The notes below the pieces were generated by a model. It saw nothing but the letters and a program-made list of their open reading frames with translations. It ran no database searches and was not told the DNA's origin. DNA of 64,000 nt from Streptomyces sp. 2131.1 (GTDB lineage: Bacteria; Actinomycetota; Actinomycetes; Streptomycetales; Streptomycetaceae), in contig NZ_FNSY01000001.1 in the NCBI RefSeq assembly GCF_900105515.1, forward strand, positions 2,232,001 to 2,296,000, written 5' to 3'. Position numbers and translations under genes: made by a program. Each line of letters starts with the position of its first letter. The first letter of the stretch is position 1. This document shows, in pieces, positions 8,188 through 16,751 of this stretch.

Positions 8188-8206
8188 CACCTAGAGTTCT
8201 CCGACG

Positions 8207-8228
8207 GTCCCCCTCGTACGAGGGGGAC
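8207..8228 (+). terminator. Intrinsic terminator after the Scr1/DUF397 pair
   Basis: A perfect 22-base palindrome built on GTCCCCCTCG and its complement, followed by TTTCTGC, 20 bases after the DUF397 stop. Confidence 0.8.
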
Positions 8229-8825
8229 TTTCTGCATTGAGGGGCTTGCCACGACGGCTCCGCACCGCACTGATCAACCAGAACCGCCACAGTTGTCCGT
8301 GCTCTGCATCAGAATCCCACATGGACTTTGGCTGGGAGCGCTACAGCGGTCGGTGATGGGAGGTGTTCGCCTGGCCTCGCCTGTGGTGTTGGCCTACCGC
8401 GTCCCTACGCCGATCGCACGGCGAATCGAGCCGCTGCAGGCATGGTGGTCGGCGCGAAACGCCGGAGTCGCAAGAAGGGACATGCCGCCAACGGCCGTAA
8501 TTCTCCAGCGCCTTGACCGGACACTGCCGAAGGCCCTTCATCTGTACCTTGCGCAAGGTCCGGAGGTCTACCCCAACAGGCTGGGGCGACATGTGCTGGC
8601 CCCGCTCGCAGGGAATACCCCGCCCCTCGTGCAGGCGGAGGTCTGATCAACAGCACGACCCGAGGGCTTCAGTGGCCCCTGCCCACCGCCCGCCAACGCC
8701 TGCCGCCGCTTCAGACTGAGATCAGACCCGAGGACAGCTGACTGACCTCTTGTCATGAAACGTCAGCACACCGGTCACTCCGCACCCTAGGATGTTCACA
8801 CGCCTTGAACGCCCTCTGGAGCACC
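8229..8825. other. About 600 bases with no convincing gene
   Basis: No frame here shows a recognisable domain, ribosome site or the strong third-position GC bias of Streptomyces genes. The longest open frame (8293-8646, plus strand) starts at a weak codon without a ribosome site and matches nothing recognisable. The region probably holds the promoter of the OLD-family gene in its last 100 bases. Confidence 0.4.
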
Positions 8826-11009
8826 ATGCGCCTCGAACACATCAGGATTACCAACTTTCGCGGCTTGGGGCAGGTAGACATGCCCTTCTCGCAATTCGGC
8901 TGCCTCATCGGCGAGAATAATGCCGGAAAATCTTCGATTTTCCAGGCTCTTAACCTGTTCCTGAGGTCGGGATCGACGACCGAAACAGACTTCTTGTCTC
9001 TAGCTCAACCTGTGCGAATTCAGCTTACTTTCGGCGGCATCCGAGACATCGACTTGCTGCGCCTAGAAGAAGGCCACCGAGCCCGTATCGAGCCTGAGAT
9101 CAATAACGGACAACTCTCACTCGCTCGAATCTACGTGAGCCCCGGCAAGGGGACAATGCGCCTGGTCAAGAAAGTACCGAAAGATGGCAGATATCACCAA
9201 AAGGCCCTCGATGAAATTTTGAAGATTAAGAGCGACGCCGAGCTCCGAGAGGCCATCAGAGTCAATTTTCCGAATATTTACGCAGAACTTCCTACGGGAC
9301 GGATCGTTCGCGCAGCCGTCAAAAGGTCTTGGGCTGAAATCGTTGCTAACCTATCGCCTGACGAACTGGTCATGGGAGATGAACCCCTGCCCACAGGTCT
9401 AGATAAGTCGGTGGCCGCCCTCCTGCCCGAGCCCATTTATATTCCGGCAGTGAAAGAACTTAATGAGGAAGTGAAGACAACCTCTACGGCCACCTTCGGG
9501 CGCCTTCTTTCTATCCTTTTCGAGGACATTGCGCATCAACTGCCTGCCCTGGAAGCTTCCTTCGACCAGCTGCGCAAACAGCTCAACGTCGTGACGGACG
9601 AGGACGGGAAGGAGTCGGATAAACGACTTCCGGAGGTGCGCCAGATCGAAGCGCACATCCAGCGCAATCTTCAGGAGTCCTTCCCCCGCGCTCGCGTACG
9701 CCTGGAGATCCCTCCACCTCGCCTGCGTAGCCTGCTCGAAGAAGCACAGATCGCCGTAGATGACGGAATCGCCGGCCCCTTCAAGACTAAAGGTGATGGC
9801 CTTCGAAGGTCGGTGGCATTCGCCATCTTGCGAGCATATGTGGATCTTAAGGTTGCCAGGCCATCCGCAGCTGACAGCGCGCAGCAGCCATGCCTGCTGC
9901 TGTTCGAGGAACCAGAAGTCTTCCTACATCCGCAGGCTCAGCGCAAACTTTTCGAAGCCCTGACCTTCTTCTCTGAGTACAACGACGTGCTAGTGAGCAC
10001 ACATTCCTCCGCCTTCTACGCACCGGGAGCCACTGGAACGTTCGTCAAGGTGGTGAAAGACCACACAATGAATCCACCGACCAGCCGCACTTGCGTCATC
10101 GACTTGTCAGATATGGACGCTCGCGATCAGTTCGAGATCATCACCTACGAAAACAACGAAGCCGCATTCTTCGCAAATTCTGTGCTGCTCGTAGAAGGCC
10201 CGAGCGACCAGGCGCTAGTCACTCACATCTCGCGAACTTTGAGCCCTCGGTGGGATTTCGAAAAGAACGGTGCCACCATCGCGAGGGTAGAAGGCAAGGG
10301 CAGTATCGCGCGATACCGAAATTTCTTTAGCCGCTTCGAGATGCGGGTTGCGGTCCTCGCCGACCTGGATGCCCTTATTGACGGATTCGATAAACTCGGA
10401 GCCAGTAAGGAATGCCGCGAGTTCCGCGATCGAGTAATTTCCAGGGTTCAGAAATTGGCGGAAGATGAGGACGTCGAGGTATCGAATCGAACCCTAAAAG
10501 GACTGCGTACCAGCGGTTCCGCTAGAGAGCTTTGGCAACAGGCACAAATCAAACGACAGGCGCATGCAGAAGGTCTGTGTGACTGGGAAGAGCTTGACGC
10601 AGCCGTCTCCGTATTCTTCGACCGACCGGCGTCCGGAACAGTGCGACAAATCCTCGCCGAGGCGAAGGACAACCAACTGAGAGAGGAAAAGCTGAAGCTC
10701 TTGGAAATGCTACGACAGGAAAACATCTACGTCTGGGAACTGGGAGCCATCGAGGCGTACTATCCGCCGCTCGAACCCAATCAGTCAAACAATAAGAACG
10801 TTAGAGCTCGCCACTTTTGCGAGCGCTATGTGACTGCGGACGAAATTCGCGGCCTTCCCGCCTTCAAGGGCCGGCCTGGGTGCGAATTCGATCTCATTTT
10901 TGAGGCGTTCTTTGGAACGCCTCCGACACAAAGTCTTGATGCTGCAATCCCGTCACAATCACGGCTCACGCAGATCTCAGCAGCAGACGAAGCTGCCGGG
11001 ATCGATTGA
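8826..11009 (+). CDS. OLD-family ATP-dependent endonuclease (AAA ATPase plus TOPRIM)
   Basis: A 727-residue protein. The ATG at 8826 was chosen over an upstream TTG because GGAG lies just before it and it begins MRLEHIRITNFRG, the normal SMC/RecF-like start. Walker A is GENNAGKSS (about 29-37). The signature and Walker B region includes CLLLFEEPEVFLHP (about 356-369), followed by the VSTHSS switch. A C-terminal TOPRIM nuclease domain begins at VLLVEGPSD (about 453) with VLADLDAL later. OLD proteins cleave DNA and commonly act in phage defence. No GajB-type UvrD helicase follows, so it would be a stand-alone (class 1) OLD. Codon use is visibly less GC-rich than its neighbours, indicating recent acquisition. 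Confidence 0.88.
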   Translation: MRLEHIRITNFRGLGQVDMPFSQFGCLIGENNAGKSSIFQALNLFLRSGSTTETDFLSLAQPVRIQLTFGGIRDIDLLRLEEGHRARIEPEINNGQLSLARIYVSPGKGTMRLVKKVPKDGRYHQKALDEILKIKSDAELREAIRVNFPNIYAELPTGRIVRAAVKRSWAEIVANLSPDELVMGDEPLPTGLDKSVAALLPEPIYIPAVKELNEEVKTTSTATFGRLLSILFEDIAHQLPALEASFDQLRKQLNVVTDEDGKESDKRLPEVRQIEAHIQRNLQESFPRARVRLEIPPPRLRSLLEEAQIAVDDGIAGPFKTKGDGLRRSVAFAILRAYVDLKVARPSAADSAQQPCLLLFEEPEVFLHPQAQRKLFEALTFFSEYNDVLVSTHSSAFYAPGATGTFVKVVKDHTMNPPTSRTCVIDLSDMDARDQFEIITYENNEAAFFANSVLLVEGPSDQALVTHISRTLSPRWDFEKNGATIARVEGKGSIARYRNFFSRFEMRVAVLADLDALIDGFDKLGASKECREFRDRVISRVQKLAEDEDVEVSNRTLKGLRTSGSARELWQQAQIKRQAHAEGLCDWEELDAAVSVFFDRPASGTVRQILAEAKDNQLREEKLKLLEMLRQENIYVWELGAIEAYYPPLEPNQSNNKNVRARHFCERYVTADEIRGLPAFKGRPGCEFDLIFEAFFGTPPTQSLDAAIPSQSRLTQISAADEAAGID

Positions 11010-11071
11010 CAGCTAGCGTTTCTGCGGTTGAGCAGCATTGCAGGTGTGTAGTGCGGGTCATCGGTCCCTGC

Positions 11072-11288
11072 GGTCCGCACACAGTCCGCAGGACACCCGA
11101 TCAGGACCGTCGCACCCCATCGCTGACCAACGACAAAAGGCCAGGTCAGCGGCCCGCAGGAGCGATCCCCGCAGGTCGCCGACCCGGCCCGTTACTAGGA
11201 GACCAAGAAGGCCTGATCTTCAGGTCACAGCCGTCCGCACCCGGTCCGCAGGCCGCCGAGAACGGCGTCCATCACGGACCGGGTGCGG
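11072..11288. repeat. Cluster of related direct and inverted repeats, candidate element end
   Basis: Two 21-base copies, 11072-11092 and 11232-11252, match at 18 positions (core GTCCGCAC..GTCCGCAGG). The second copy contains CCGCACCCGGTCCG (11235-11248), which recurs perfectly inverted at 11275-11288. The repeats sit between the low-GC OLD gene and a decayed chromosomal gene, where the right end of an integrated element would be expected. Whether they are attachment or integrase arm sites is inference. Confidence 0.35.
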
Positions 11289-11675
11289 TCGTCTTCACCG
11301 GTGTGGAGCGCGGCAACTGGTCGTCCCACCTGGGGCGATCCGGCTGTCGGCGACCTCCCGGACGCAGTGCAGGCGCTGCTGCCGAGGACGACGTGGGAGC
11401 TGTCGACGCACACACCGATGTGCGGGCCGCGTACGCCGACGAGGAAGTCGAGTACATCGCGCACCATGTCCGGGGCCGGAGTCTCCCAATGGTCGACGGG
11501 TTCGATGGTGACCTGGACGCCCCTCTCCGCCGCGTACGTGCCGAGTTCCTCGAAGAGCGGCTGTGATGTCCACCCGTGACTGGTGATACGCAAGGGCTGC
11601 CGCGCGTTCCTCGGCGATCAGCGAGGTGGGGTTGCACGCCGGCGTCGTGGCCACATTGGTGGTCAGGCCGGCCAC
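11225..11675 (-). pseudogene. Remnant of a sugar phosphate isomerase/epimerase (TIM barrel)
   Basis: Two overlapping frames on the minus strand carry recognisable pieces. The first (11675 to about 11592) reads GLTTNVATTPACNPTSLI. The second (about 11593 to 11380) reads GVQVTIEPVDHWETP, then VLDFLVGVRGPHIGVCVDSSH. These are the strand-4 to strand-6 motifs of xylose-isomerase-like TIM barrels. There is a frameshift between them, and the N- and C-terminal parts are missing or scrambled. The remnant ends 8 bases from the intact TIM-barrel gene downstream. Confidence 0.6.
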
Positions 11676-11682
11676 GTCATGG

Positions 11683-12600
11683 CTACCACCCCAGGACCTC
11701 GGTGAGGTAGGCGCGGGCCATCTTGGCGTACTTCAGCGGGGTCGCCACCGCCGGGTCCTGCTCGGCCTCGACGACCAGCCATCCCTCGTAGCCGGCGTTC
11801 CCCAGCGTGGTGAGGATGGGCCTGAAGTCGATCATGCCTTGCGAATCCCCGGGCACGGTGAAGACGCCCTGCCGAATTCCCTCCTCGAAGGACAGGTGGT
11901 CGTCCTTCACCTTCTCGGCCACCGACTGACGGACGTTCTTGAGGTGCACGTGCTTGATCCGCTGCTGGTGCTTCTCCGCGGTGCGGAGCGGGTCGTCACC
12001 CGCGAGCCGGAGGTGCCCGGTGTCGAAGAGCAGATGCACGAGGCCCGGGTCGGTGCCCGCCATCAGCTTGTCGATGTCCTCGGCCGTCTGCACGCCCGTG
12101 CCCATGTGATGGTGGTAGCAGAGCCGCATCCCGCTGTCCGCGGCCAGCTTGCCGATGTCGTTGAGCCCGCCGGTGAGGAGATCCCAGTCCGGGCGGGTGA
12201 AGACAGGGCGGTGCTCGAATACGGGGATGGGCTGCAGATGGGACGACTGCCCGAACTCCGCGACCACGATGTCCTGGCCGCCCACCTTCTTGAGGAACTC
12301 CAGCTGCCTCTTGAAATTCTCGATGGTCCGGTCTTTTTCACCAATGGTGAAATACGTGCTCACCCAGGGCTCGGACACCTTCAGGCCGCGCAGGTCGAGC
12401 GCTTCCTTCAGAGCTGCGGGGTCCGCCGGGTATTTGTGGCCGATGCTGCAGCCCTGGAATCCCGCGAGCGCCATCTCGCTCACGCATTGCTCGAACGGGA
12501 TTCCGATGTCGATCAGGGGGAAGTCGTCGTTCCACCACAGGGTCGGTGTGACGCCGAGCGACACCTTGTCGGGGCCCAGGTTCGGGACAGTGCTGGTCAA
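11683..12600 (-). CDS. Xylose-isomerase-like TIM-barrel protein (IolE/inosose-dehydratase type)
   Basis: A 305-residue protein translated from TTG at 12600, which has a very strong GGAGGAAA ribosome site 4 bases upstream. It starts with the IolE-like VSLGVTPTLWWNDD, followed by CVSEMALAGFQGCSIGHKYP and ends with GYEGWLVVEAEQDP. The metal-binding residues of the family are visible as VVAEFGQ, CYHHHMGTGV, LLFDTGHLRLAG and KHVHLKNV. The usual reactions are dehydration or isomerisation of keto-inositols and keto-sugars. As the last gene of an operon with a GMC oxidoreductase, it most likely processes the keto-sugar that the oxidase makes; the true substrate is unknown. Confidence 0.78.
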   Translation of the reverse strand: MTSTVPNLGPDKVSLGVTPTLWWNDDFPLIDIGIPFEQCVSEMALAGFQGCSIGHKYPADPAALKEALDLRGLKVSEPWVSTYFTIGEKDRTIENFKRQLEFLKKVGGQDIVVAEFGQSSHLQPIPVFEHRPVFTRPDWDLLTGGLNDIGKLAADSGMRLCYHHHMGTGVQTAEDIDKLMAGTDPGLVHLLFDTGHLRLAGDDPLRTAEKHQQRIKHVHLKNVRQSVAEKVKDDHLSFEEGIRQGVFTVPGDSQGMIDFRPILTTLGNAGYEGWLVVEAEQDPAVATPLKYAKMARAYLTEVLGW

Positions 12601-12614
12601 TGTATTTCCTCCGC

Positions 12615-13163
12615 TCAGTGGTTCTCGAGTGCGGGCGGGCTGGCCCACGACCCGTAGCCCGGCGCCTTCGCACCGGACGGATGGGCGCCGATCGCCCGCC
12701 ACAGCAGGCCCTCGGTGTAGGCGTCGGGCGAGACGACGAACGGGGGTGTGCGGTCTTCGCTGTCCCCCGCGAGGTCTCCCCCGGCCGTCCGTCGGCCGGG
12801 CGTGGCCTGTGGAGGCAGGTTTTCCTCGGGCTGGCTGTCATCCGGCACGGCGGGCTTCGCTCCGCTGCGGCCGGGCGCCGTCCAGGCCGCCACGTCCACG
12901 CGTCCCGTCAGTTCCGGGCCGTACCAGACACCGACGTACCAGAGCTTGATGATGCTCTTCACCACCGGATCGACGGGGACGACGGACGGATCGGACGAGA
13001 TCGCCCTCTGGAGCGCGTCCGGCCCCTCCTGAGCCACGACCGTTTCGTGGTACGCCTCTGCCTGGCCGGTTCCCCACAGGTCGAACTCGCTGAAGCCGGT
13101 GACAGTGGCAGAGAACTTCACGAATTCCCGCAGTTTCTCTTCTGTGGTCACTGGTTGCGTCAC
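12615..13163 (-). CDS. FAD-SLDH-type small subunit of a sugar dehydrogenase
   Basis: A 182-residue protein. Residues 10-50 contain LREFVKFSATVTGFSEFDLWGTGQAEAYHETV, in two parts the hallmark of the small subunits of membrane sorbitol, fructose and gluconate dehydrogenases (FAD-SLDH domain). A later KSIIKLWYVGVWYGPEL segment also matches. A proline-rich linker (about 105-140) separates a short conserved tail. It has no twin-arginine signal, unlike the periplasmic relatives, so it probably works in the cytoplasm. It lies between the ferritin-like and TIM-barrel genes with short spacers (21 and 14 bases). Confidence 0.7.
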   Translation of the reverse strand: MTQPVTTEEKLREFVKFSATVTGFSEFDLWGTGQAEAYHETVVAQEGPDALQRAISSDPSVVPVDPVVKSIIKLWYVGVWYGPELTGRVDVAAWTAPGRSGAKPAVPDDSQPEENLPPQATPGRRTAGGDLAGDSEDRTPPFVVSPDAYTEGLLWRAIGAHPSGAKAPGYGSWASPPALENH

Positions 13164-13184
13164 GGTGTTTCCTCCTTCGGCGGT

Positions 13185-14327
13185 CTAGATCTCGAATGTC
13201 GGGCCGGCGTTGAATCCCCCGTGCCCGGTGAGCGGGTTGCGGATGAGCCGGTTCATGCTGTCGCGGATGCGGAACATCTCCCAGACCGCCTTGAGCAGCA
13301 GGTCGGGCCGGCCGTTGTAGGCCAGGTTGATATTGGTCAGGAATGTGGCGTAGGACCTGTTGAATTCCTCGGCCGCTGCCAGGATTTCCGGGTCTCCCGC
13401 GAGATCCGCCAGCTTGATGTCCGGCTTCACCGGATAGGCGGCTTCCCAGTCGACGTTCACATCCGGGCCGGATGGATGACCCGGTGTGTCGCCCTTCTGG
13501 TAATACCGCCCCTTCTCCAGTTGCTGGAACCTGTAGTAGTGGGCGATTTCGTCCTGGCTGTCGAAGATGCCGCCGTGCAGCCCTTCGCCCTGCTCCGCGA
13601 CGAGGGTGAGCGCCGCGACCGCGGTGTCGCGCCCGGTCACCTTGATCACATCGCCGCCGCCCGAGTAGAAGTACTCGGGAGTCACCTGGCGGGCGGGATC
13701 GCCGGTGAAGATCGTCGTCCCCGCCTGCCGGGCCTGGTCCTCCAGGTGGTTGATTCCGCGGATGATCTCCTCGTAGAACTCACCGATGCTCAGGAAGCGC
13801 TGGGTGGGTTCGCCGGGGACGAGGCCGAGGATCGCGCCGGACTCCTCGAGTTGGGCCAGTTCCCCGGCAGCCGGCGTCGCTCCGGCGGGCGCCAGTCCCA
13901 GGGCCGCCCAATCCATAGGGACGAACCTGTCCTCCTCGTCGGCTGCCTGCGCCGGCTTCTCGATCTTCATGAACGTGTCGAGAGCCTCGCGCGAGAACGG
14001 CCGGAGATGCACCTCGAAGTAGTCGGGACCACACGGCAGGCGCGTCGGGTAGTCCGGTACGAAACCGGAGGTGGTGAGGTCCGGAGTTCCGCCCACCGCG
14101 TTCATGACATTGGCGACCAGAGTGAGGTGCAGCATCTCCTCGACGGCGACGACCCTGATGACGTGCCAGGCATCCGAGTTCTTCCCGGGATGCAGCGAGT
14201 AGAGGGCGGTCAGGTAGGGCGGGAGCGTCGCGTGCTCCAACTGGAGCCCCTTGTAAAGGTATTCGCGCAGTTCCTCGATGGTCTTGATCCTGGAGTCCTG
14301 GGACGGCTCCGGCTCTGAAGCGGACAT
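13185..14327 (-). CDS. Ferritin-like protein of the VioB/iminophenyl-pyruvate dimer synthase family
   Basis: A 380-residue protein starting at ATG 14327 (GGGGGAG just upstream). The N-terminal region has a diiron-type four-helix bundle pattern: LYKGLQLEHATLPPYLTALYS and later VAVEEMLHLTLVANVMNAVGG, supplying ExxH metal ligands. A further SIGEFYEEIIRGINHLE and IFDSQDEIAHYYRFQQL supply the second pair. This is the domain found at one end of VioB, RebD and StaD, which are tryptophan-oxidation dimer synthases, and in stand-alone oxidoreductase partners. Here it is fused to nothing and sits directly after the GMC flavoprotein. Its substrate is unknown. Confidence 0.78.
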   Translation of the reverse strand: MSASEPEPSQDSRIKTIEELREYLYKGLQLEHATLPPYLTALYSLHPGKNSDAWHVIRVVAVEEMLHLTLVANVMNAVGGTPDLTTSGFVPDYPTRLPCGPDYFEVHLRPFSREALDTFMKIEKPAQAADEEDRFVPMDWAALGLAPAGATPAAGELAQLEESGAILGLVPGEPTQRFLSIGEFYEEIIRGINHLEDQARQAGTTIFTGDPARQVTPEYFYSGGGDVIKVTGRDTAVAALTLVAEQGEGLHGGIFDSQDEIAHYYRFQQLEKGRYYQKGDTPGHPSGPDVNVDWEAAYPVKPDIKLADLAGDPEILAAAEEFNRSYATFLTNINLAYNGRPDLLLKAVWEMFRIRDSMNRLIRNPLTGHGGFNAGPTFEI

Positions 14328-14411
14328 GCTCCCCCAATCGTGGGCGGTGGCGGTGGCGGTGACGGTGGCGGCGACCCGGTTTCGCACGCGGGCCGCCGGG
14401 CTTGTGGCCGT

Positions 14412-16325
14412 CTAGCTGCGGATGGTGGCCGGGGCCTTCGCAGCGCGCAGGTGCCTGACGATGTGGGTGGAGCTGCGGAAGGCGAGCGCCGCCATGGTCA
14501 GGCTGATGTTGGACGTACCGATCGAGGGCAGGCTGCCGGGCCCGACGAGGTAGAGGTTGTCGTGGTCCCACGACCGCTGGGTGTGGTCGACCACCGAGTT
14601 CGTCGGATCGGTGCCCATGATGTGGGTGCCCGCGAGGTGGTTGCCGCCCACGATGTTGTACCACTGGCCTTCGTACTCGACGGCGCTGTAGCGGTCCCTG
14701 TCGTACTTCGTGTGCTCCTCCGCGCCCAGCTTCGCGAAGATGTCGGTCGCGAGATCGCGGGCGAAGGCGGCACCCCGCATGGTGTACGGCGGAATCGTGA
14801 GGGACACAACCGGTTTCAGGTTGTCGAGGGCATCCTTGTACCGTTCGTCCACCGTGACCGTGTTGTTCCTGTCGGGCAGCAGGTCGATCATGAAGGCCAG
14901 CAGAAGCTGCCGGGAGATCTGGTTCCCGAGGGTCCTGCGCAGCTCCTTCCCGCGCAGATCCTGCTTGTCGACGAGTTCGACCAGGTCCGTGTAGGGCGAG
15001 CCGGTCGCCCAGCCCCAGCCGTCGTTGTGGATGTCCACGCCGAATCCCGCCTGGGTACGGCGGAACCGGCCGCCGCGCAGGTCGGTGATGCCACTCGTGC
15101 AGGACGTGCCCCGCATCGTGCCGGCCGGCTCGGGCAGCAGGCCCCAGGACAGCAGGTACGCGTGGTCCATCAGGTTGCGGCCGATCAGCTTGCTGCGGCT
15201 CATGCGCTGCATGTCGGAGGCCAGCATGAGCCGGGCGTTCTCGATGGCGTGCGCGCAGAGGATGTAGACGGTGCCCTTGACCGTGTACGTCTCGTAACTG
15301 CTGGATTCGAGCGACTGGTAGTTCTTGATGGTGATCCCGGTGATCCGGCGGTCTTCCTCGTTGACCTCGACCTTGGATGCGACCGCCTGCGTCAGGAGCT
15401 TGACGTTGCCTTTCCGGAGCGCCTTGGTCAGGGTCTTTCCGGCGTGATACTTGGCCTGCACGGGGCACAGCGGAACGCAGTTGGTGTTCCCCTGGCAGCG
15501 TTCGCCCTCCTCCACCTGGTTCGTACTCACCGCACCGACCGGGACGAATCCCTTTCCGCCGTCGTAGGCGGTGTTCGGCACGCCGTTGCGGGCCTGCGGA
15601 AAACTCCGCACCCGGAGGGTGTAATCGTCGTCCGCCAGGTTGACCCGCATGCCGTCCACGCCTCGGGCGACCGTCTTGTCGAGATAGGACGGCGGCATTC
15701 GGTGCATCGGGAACACATACCCCTTCGGGAAATGCATTCCCAGATATGCCTGGTCCTCGACTTCGGCGGCCACGCCCAGTTCGGCCTCGGCCTGCCGGTA
15801 GTAGGGTTCCAGATCGTCATAGCTGAGCGGCCAGTTCAGCCCTTGCCCGTACTTCGTCTGCAGATCGAAGTCCTCGGGAAGCATGCGCAGCGCTTTCCCC
15901 TCCCAATGCATGGACGTGCCGCCGAGGACTCGGGTGAACGTGGTGTCCGAGCAGTACTCGTCCTCTTGCACCAAATAAAACTCATCCCGGGGTGTGCCCG
16001 GATTGACCGGCATGGTGTCGGTGCTCCTGGGCATCCGTGCATTCGGGTTGAACGGGTACGGTGACTGGTTGTCCTTGACGACCGCGCCATAGAACCGCGA
16101 AAGGTACGACTCGTACTCCGCGAGGTCCAGGTCCTTGCCGGGGCCGGCTTCGACGACCAGCACCTGGTAGCCGGCCTGGCTCAGCTGCTCGGCAACGATG
16201 GAGCCTGCCATGCCGCCGCCGACGATCACGGCATCCCACTCACCTCTCGCGGCCTCCGCCGCACTGGTCTGCGTCGCAGCCCCCGCCGGGAAGATCACCG
16301 GGTCTGTATCGTCGAACGACGTCAT
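14412..16325 (-). CDS. GMC-family flavin oxidoreductase
   Basis: A 637-residue flavoprotein. The FAD-binding motif VIVGGGMAGSIVAEQL begins near residue 33, and VLGGTSMHWEGKALRM is the GMC signature 1 region. NTNCVPLCPVQAKYHAG is typical of glucose/fructose/gluconate dehydrogenase large subunits. The active-site pair appears near the end as NHLAGTHIMGTDP, and the C-terminal FAD motif reads LYLVGPGSLPSIGTSNISLT. No signal peptide is present. It is the first gene of a four-gene operon with ferritin-like, FAD-SLDH and TIM-barrel proteins. Likely reaction: oxidation of a sugar or glycoside hydroxyl, possibly at C-3; this is inferred from the partner genes. Confidence 0.85.
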   Translation of the reverse strand: MTSFDDTDPVIFPAGAATQTSAAEAARGEWDAVIVGGGMAGSIVAEQLSQAGYQVLVVEAGPGKDLDLAEYESYLSRFYGAVVKDNQSPYPFNPNARMPRSTDTMPVNPGTPRDEFYLVQEDEYCSDTTFTRVLGGTSMHWEGKALRMLPEDFDLQTKYGQGLNWPLSYDDLEPYYRQAEAELGVAAEVEDQAYLGMHFPKGYVFPMHRMPPSYLDKTVARGVDGMRVNLADDDYTLRVRSFPQARNGVPNTAYDGGKGFVPVGAVSTNQVEEGERCQGNTNCVPLCPVQAKYHAGKTLTKALRKGNVKLLTQAVASKVEVNEEDRRITGITIKNYQSLESSSYETYTVKGTVYILCAHAIENARLMLASDMQRMSRSKLIGRNLMDHAYLLSWGLLPEPAGTMRGTSCTSGITDLRGGRFRRTQAGFGVDIHNDGWGWATGSPYTDLVELVDKQDLRGKELRRTLGNQISRQLLLAFMIDLLPDRNNTVTVDERYKDALDNLKPVVSLTIPPYTMRGAAFARDLATDIFAKLGAEEHTKYDRDRYSAVEYEGQWYNIVGGNHLAGTHIMGTDPTNSVVDHTQRSWDHDNLYLVGPGSLPSIGTSNISLTMAALAFRSSTHIVRHLRAAKAPATIRS

Positions 16326-16751
16326 TGATTCCCCTTGTCGCCTCTGGGGGTGACCTCACCCCCCATTACTGGCCGACCAGCCCGGTGGCAATTCCCACCG
16401 GTTACCGGAACGGTTGGTGATCGAACGGCTGCCGAAGGCCCGTCACCGCCGCCGATGGCGAAAGGAGCCGGCCCGGCGGTTGTTTTCGAGCCGGGAACCC
16501 TGGCGGCGAGCGATTTTCCGCCCGTCGATGAGCCGATGAGGACTTCCTGTAATCGTCAGGAGGGCCGCCCTTCGCCATGCGATGGACCACACCTGCCGCC
16601 GCGCGCTGATCCGCCATGGATCGCGGGAAGGGCCTCGGCACGAGGTTTGCATATGACGTCGTCACTCGCTCTACCGCGGCCGGGATCTCGTCGAGAAACC
16701 CATCGATCGGGCGTAATCAGCAAGTTGATGTCAACTCATAACGTTGACAAG
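16326..16751. promoter_or_regulatory. Intergenic region upstream of the GMC operon, with inverted repeat
   Basis: No gene is evident in these 426 bases. The GMC operon promoter should lie near 16330-16450, where CACCGGTTACCGGAACGGTTGGTG (split here by eye into two half-sites) gives an imperfect palindrome at about 16396-16419. A second palindrome, AGTTGATGTCAACT, is at 16723-16736 beside the end of the decayed peptidase gene. Confidence 0.4.

Noticed and set aside
8293..8646. Open frame of 117 codons in the gap before the OLD gene
   Set aside because: It has no ribosome site, no recognisable domain and no clear coding bias.
12600..14318. Long plus-strand open frame opposite the oxidoreductase operon
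   Set aside because: It is a mirror of the GC-rich minus-strand genes; the minus-strand frames carry clear protein motifs and this one does not.
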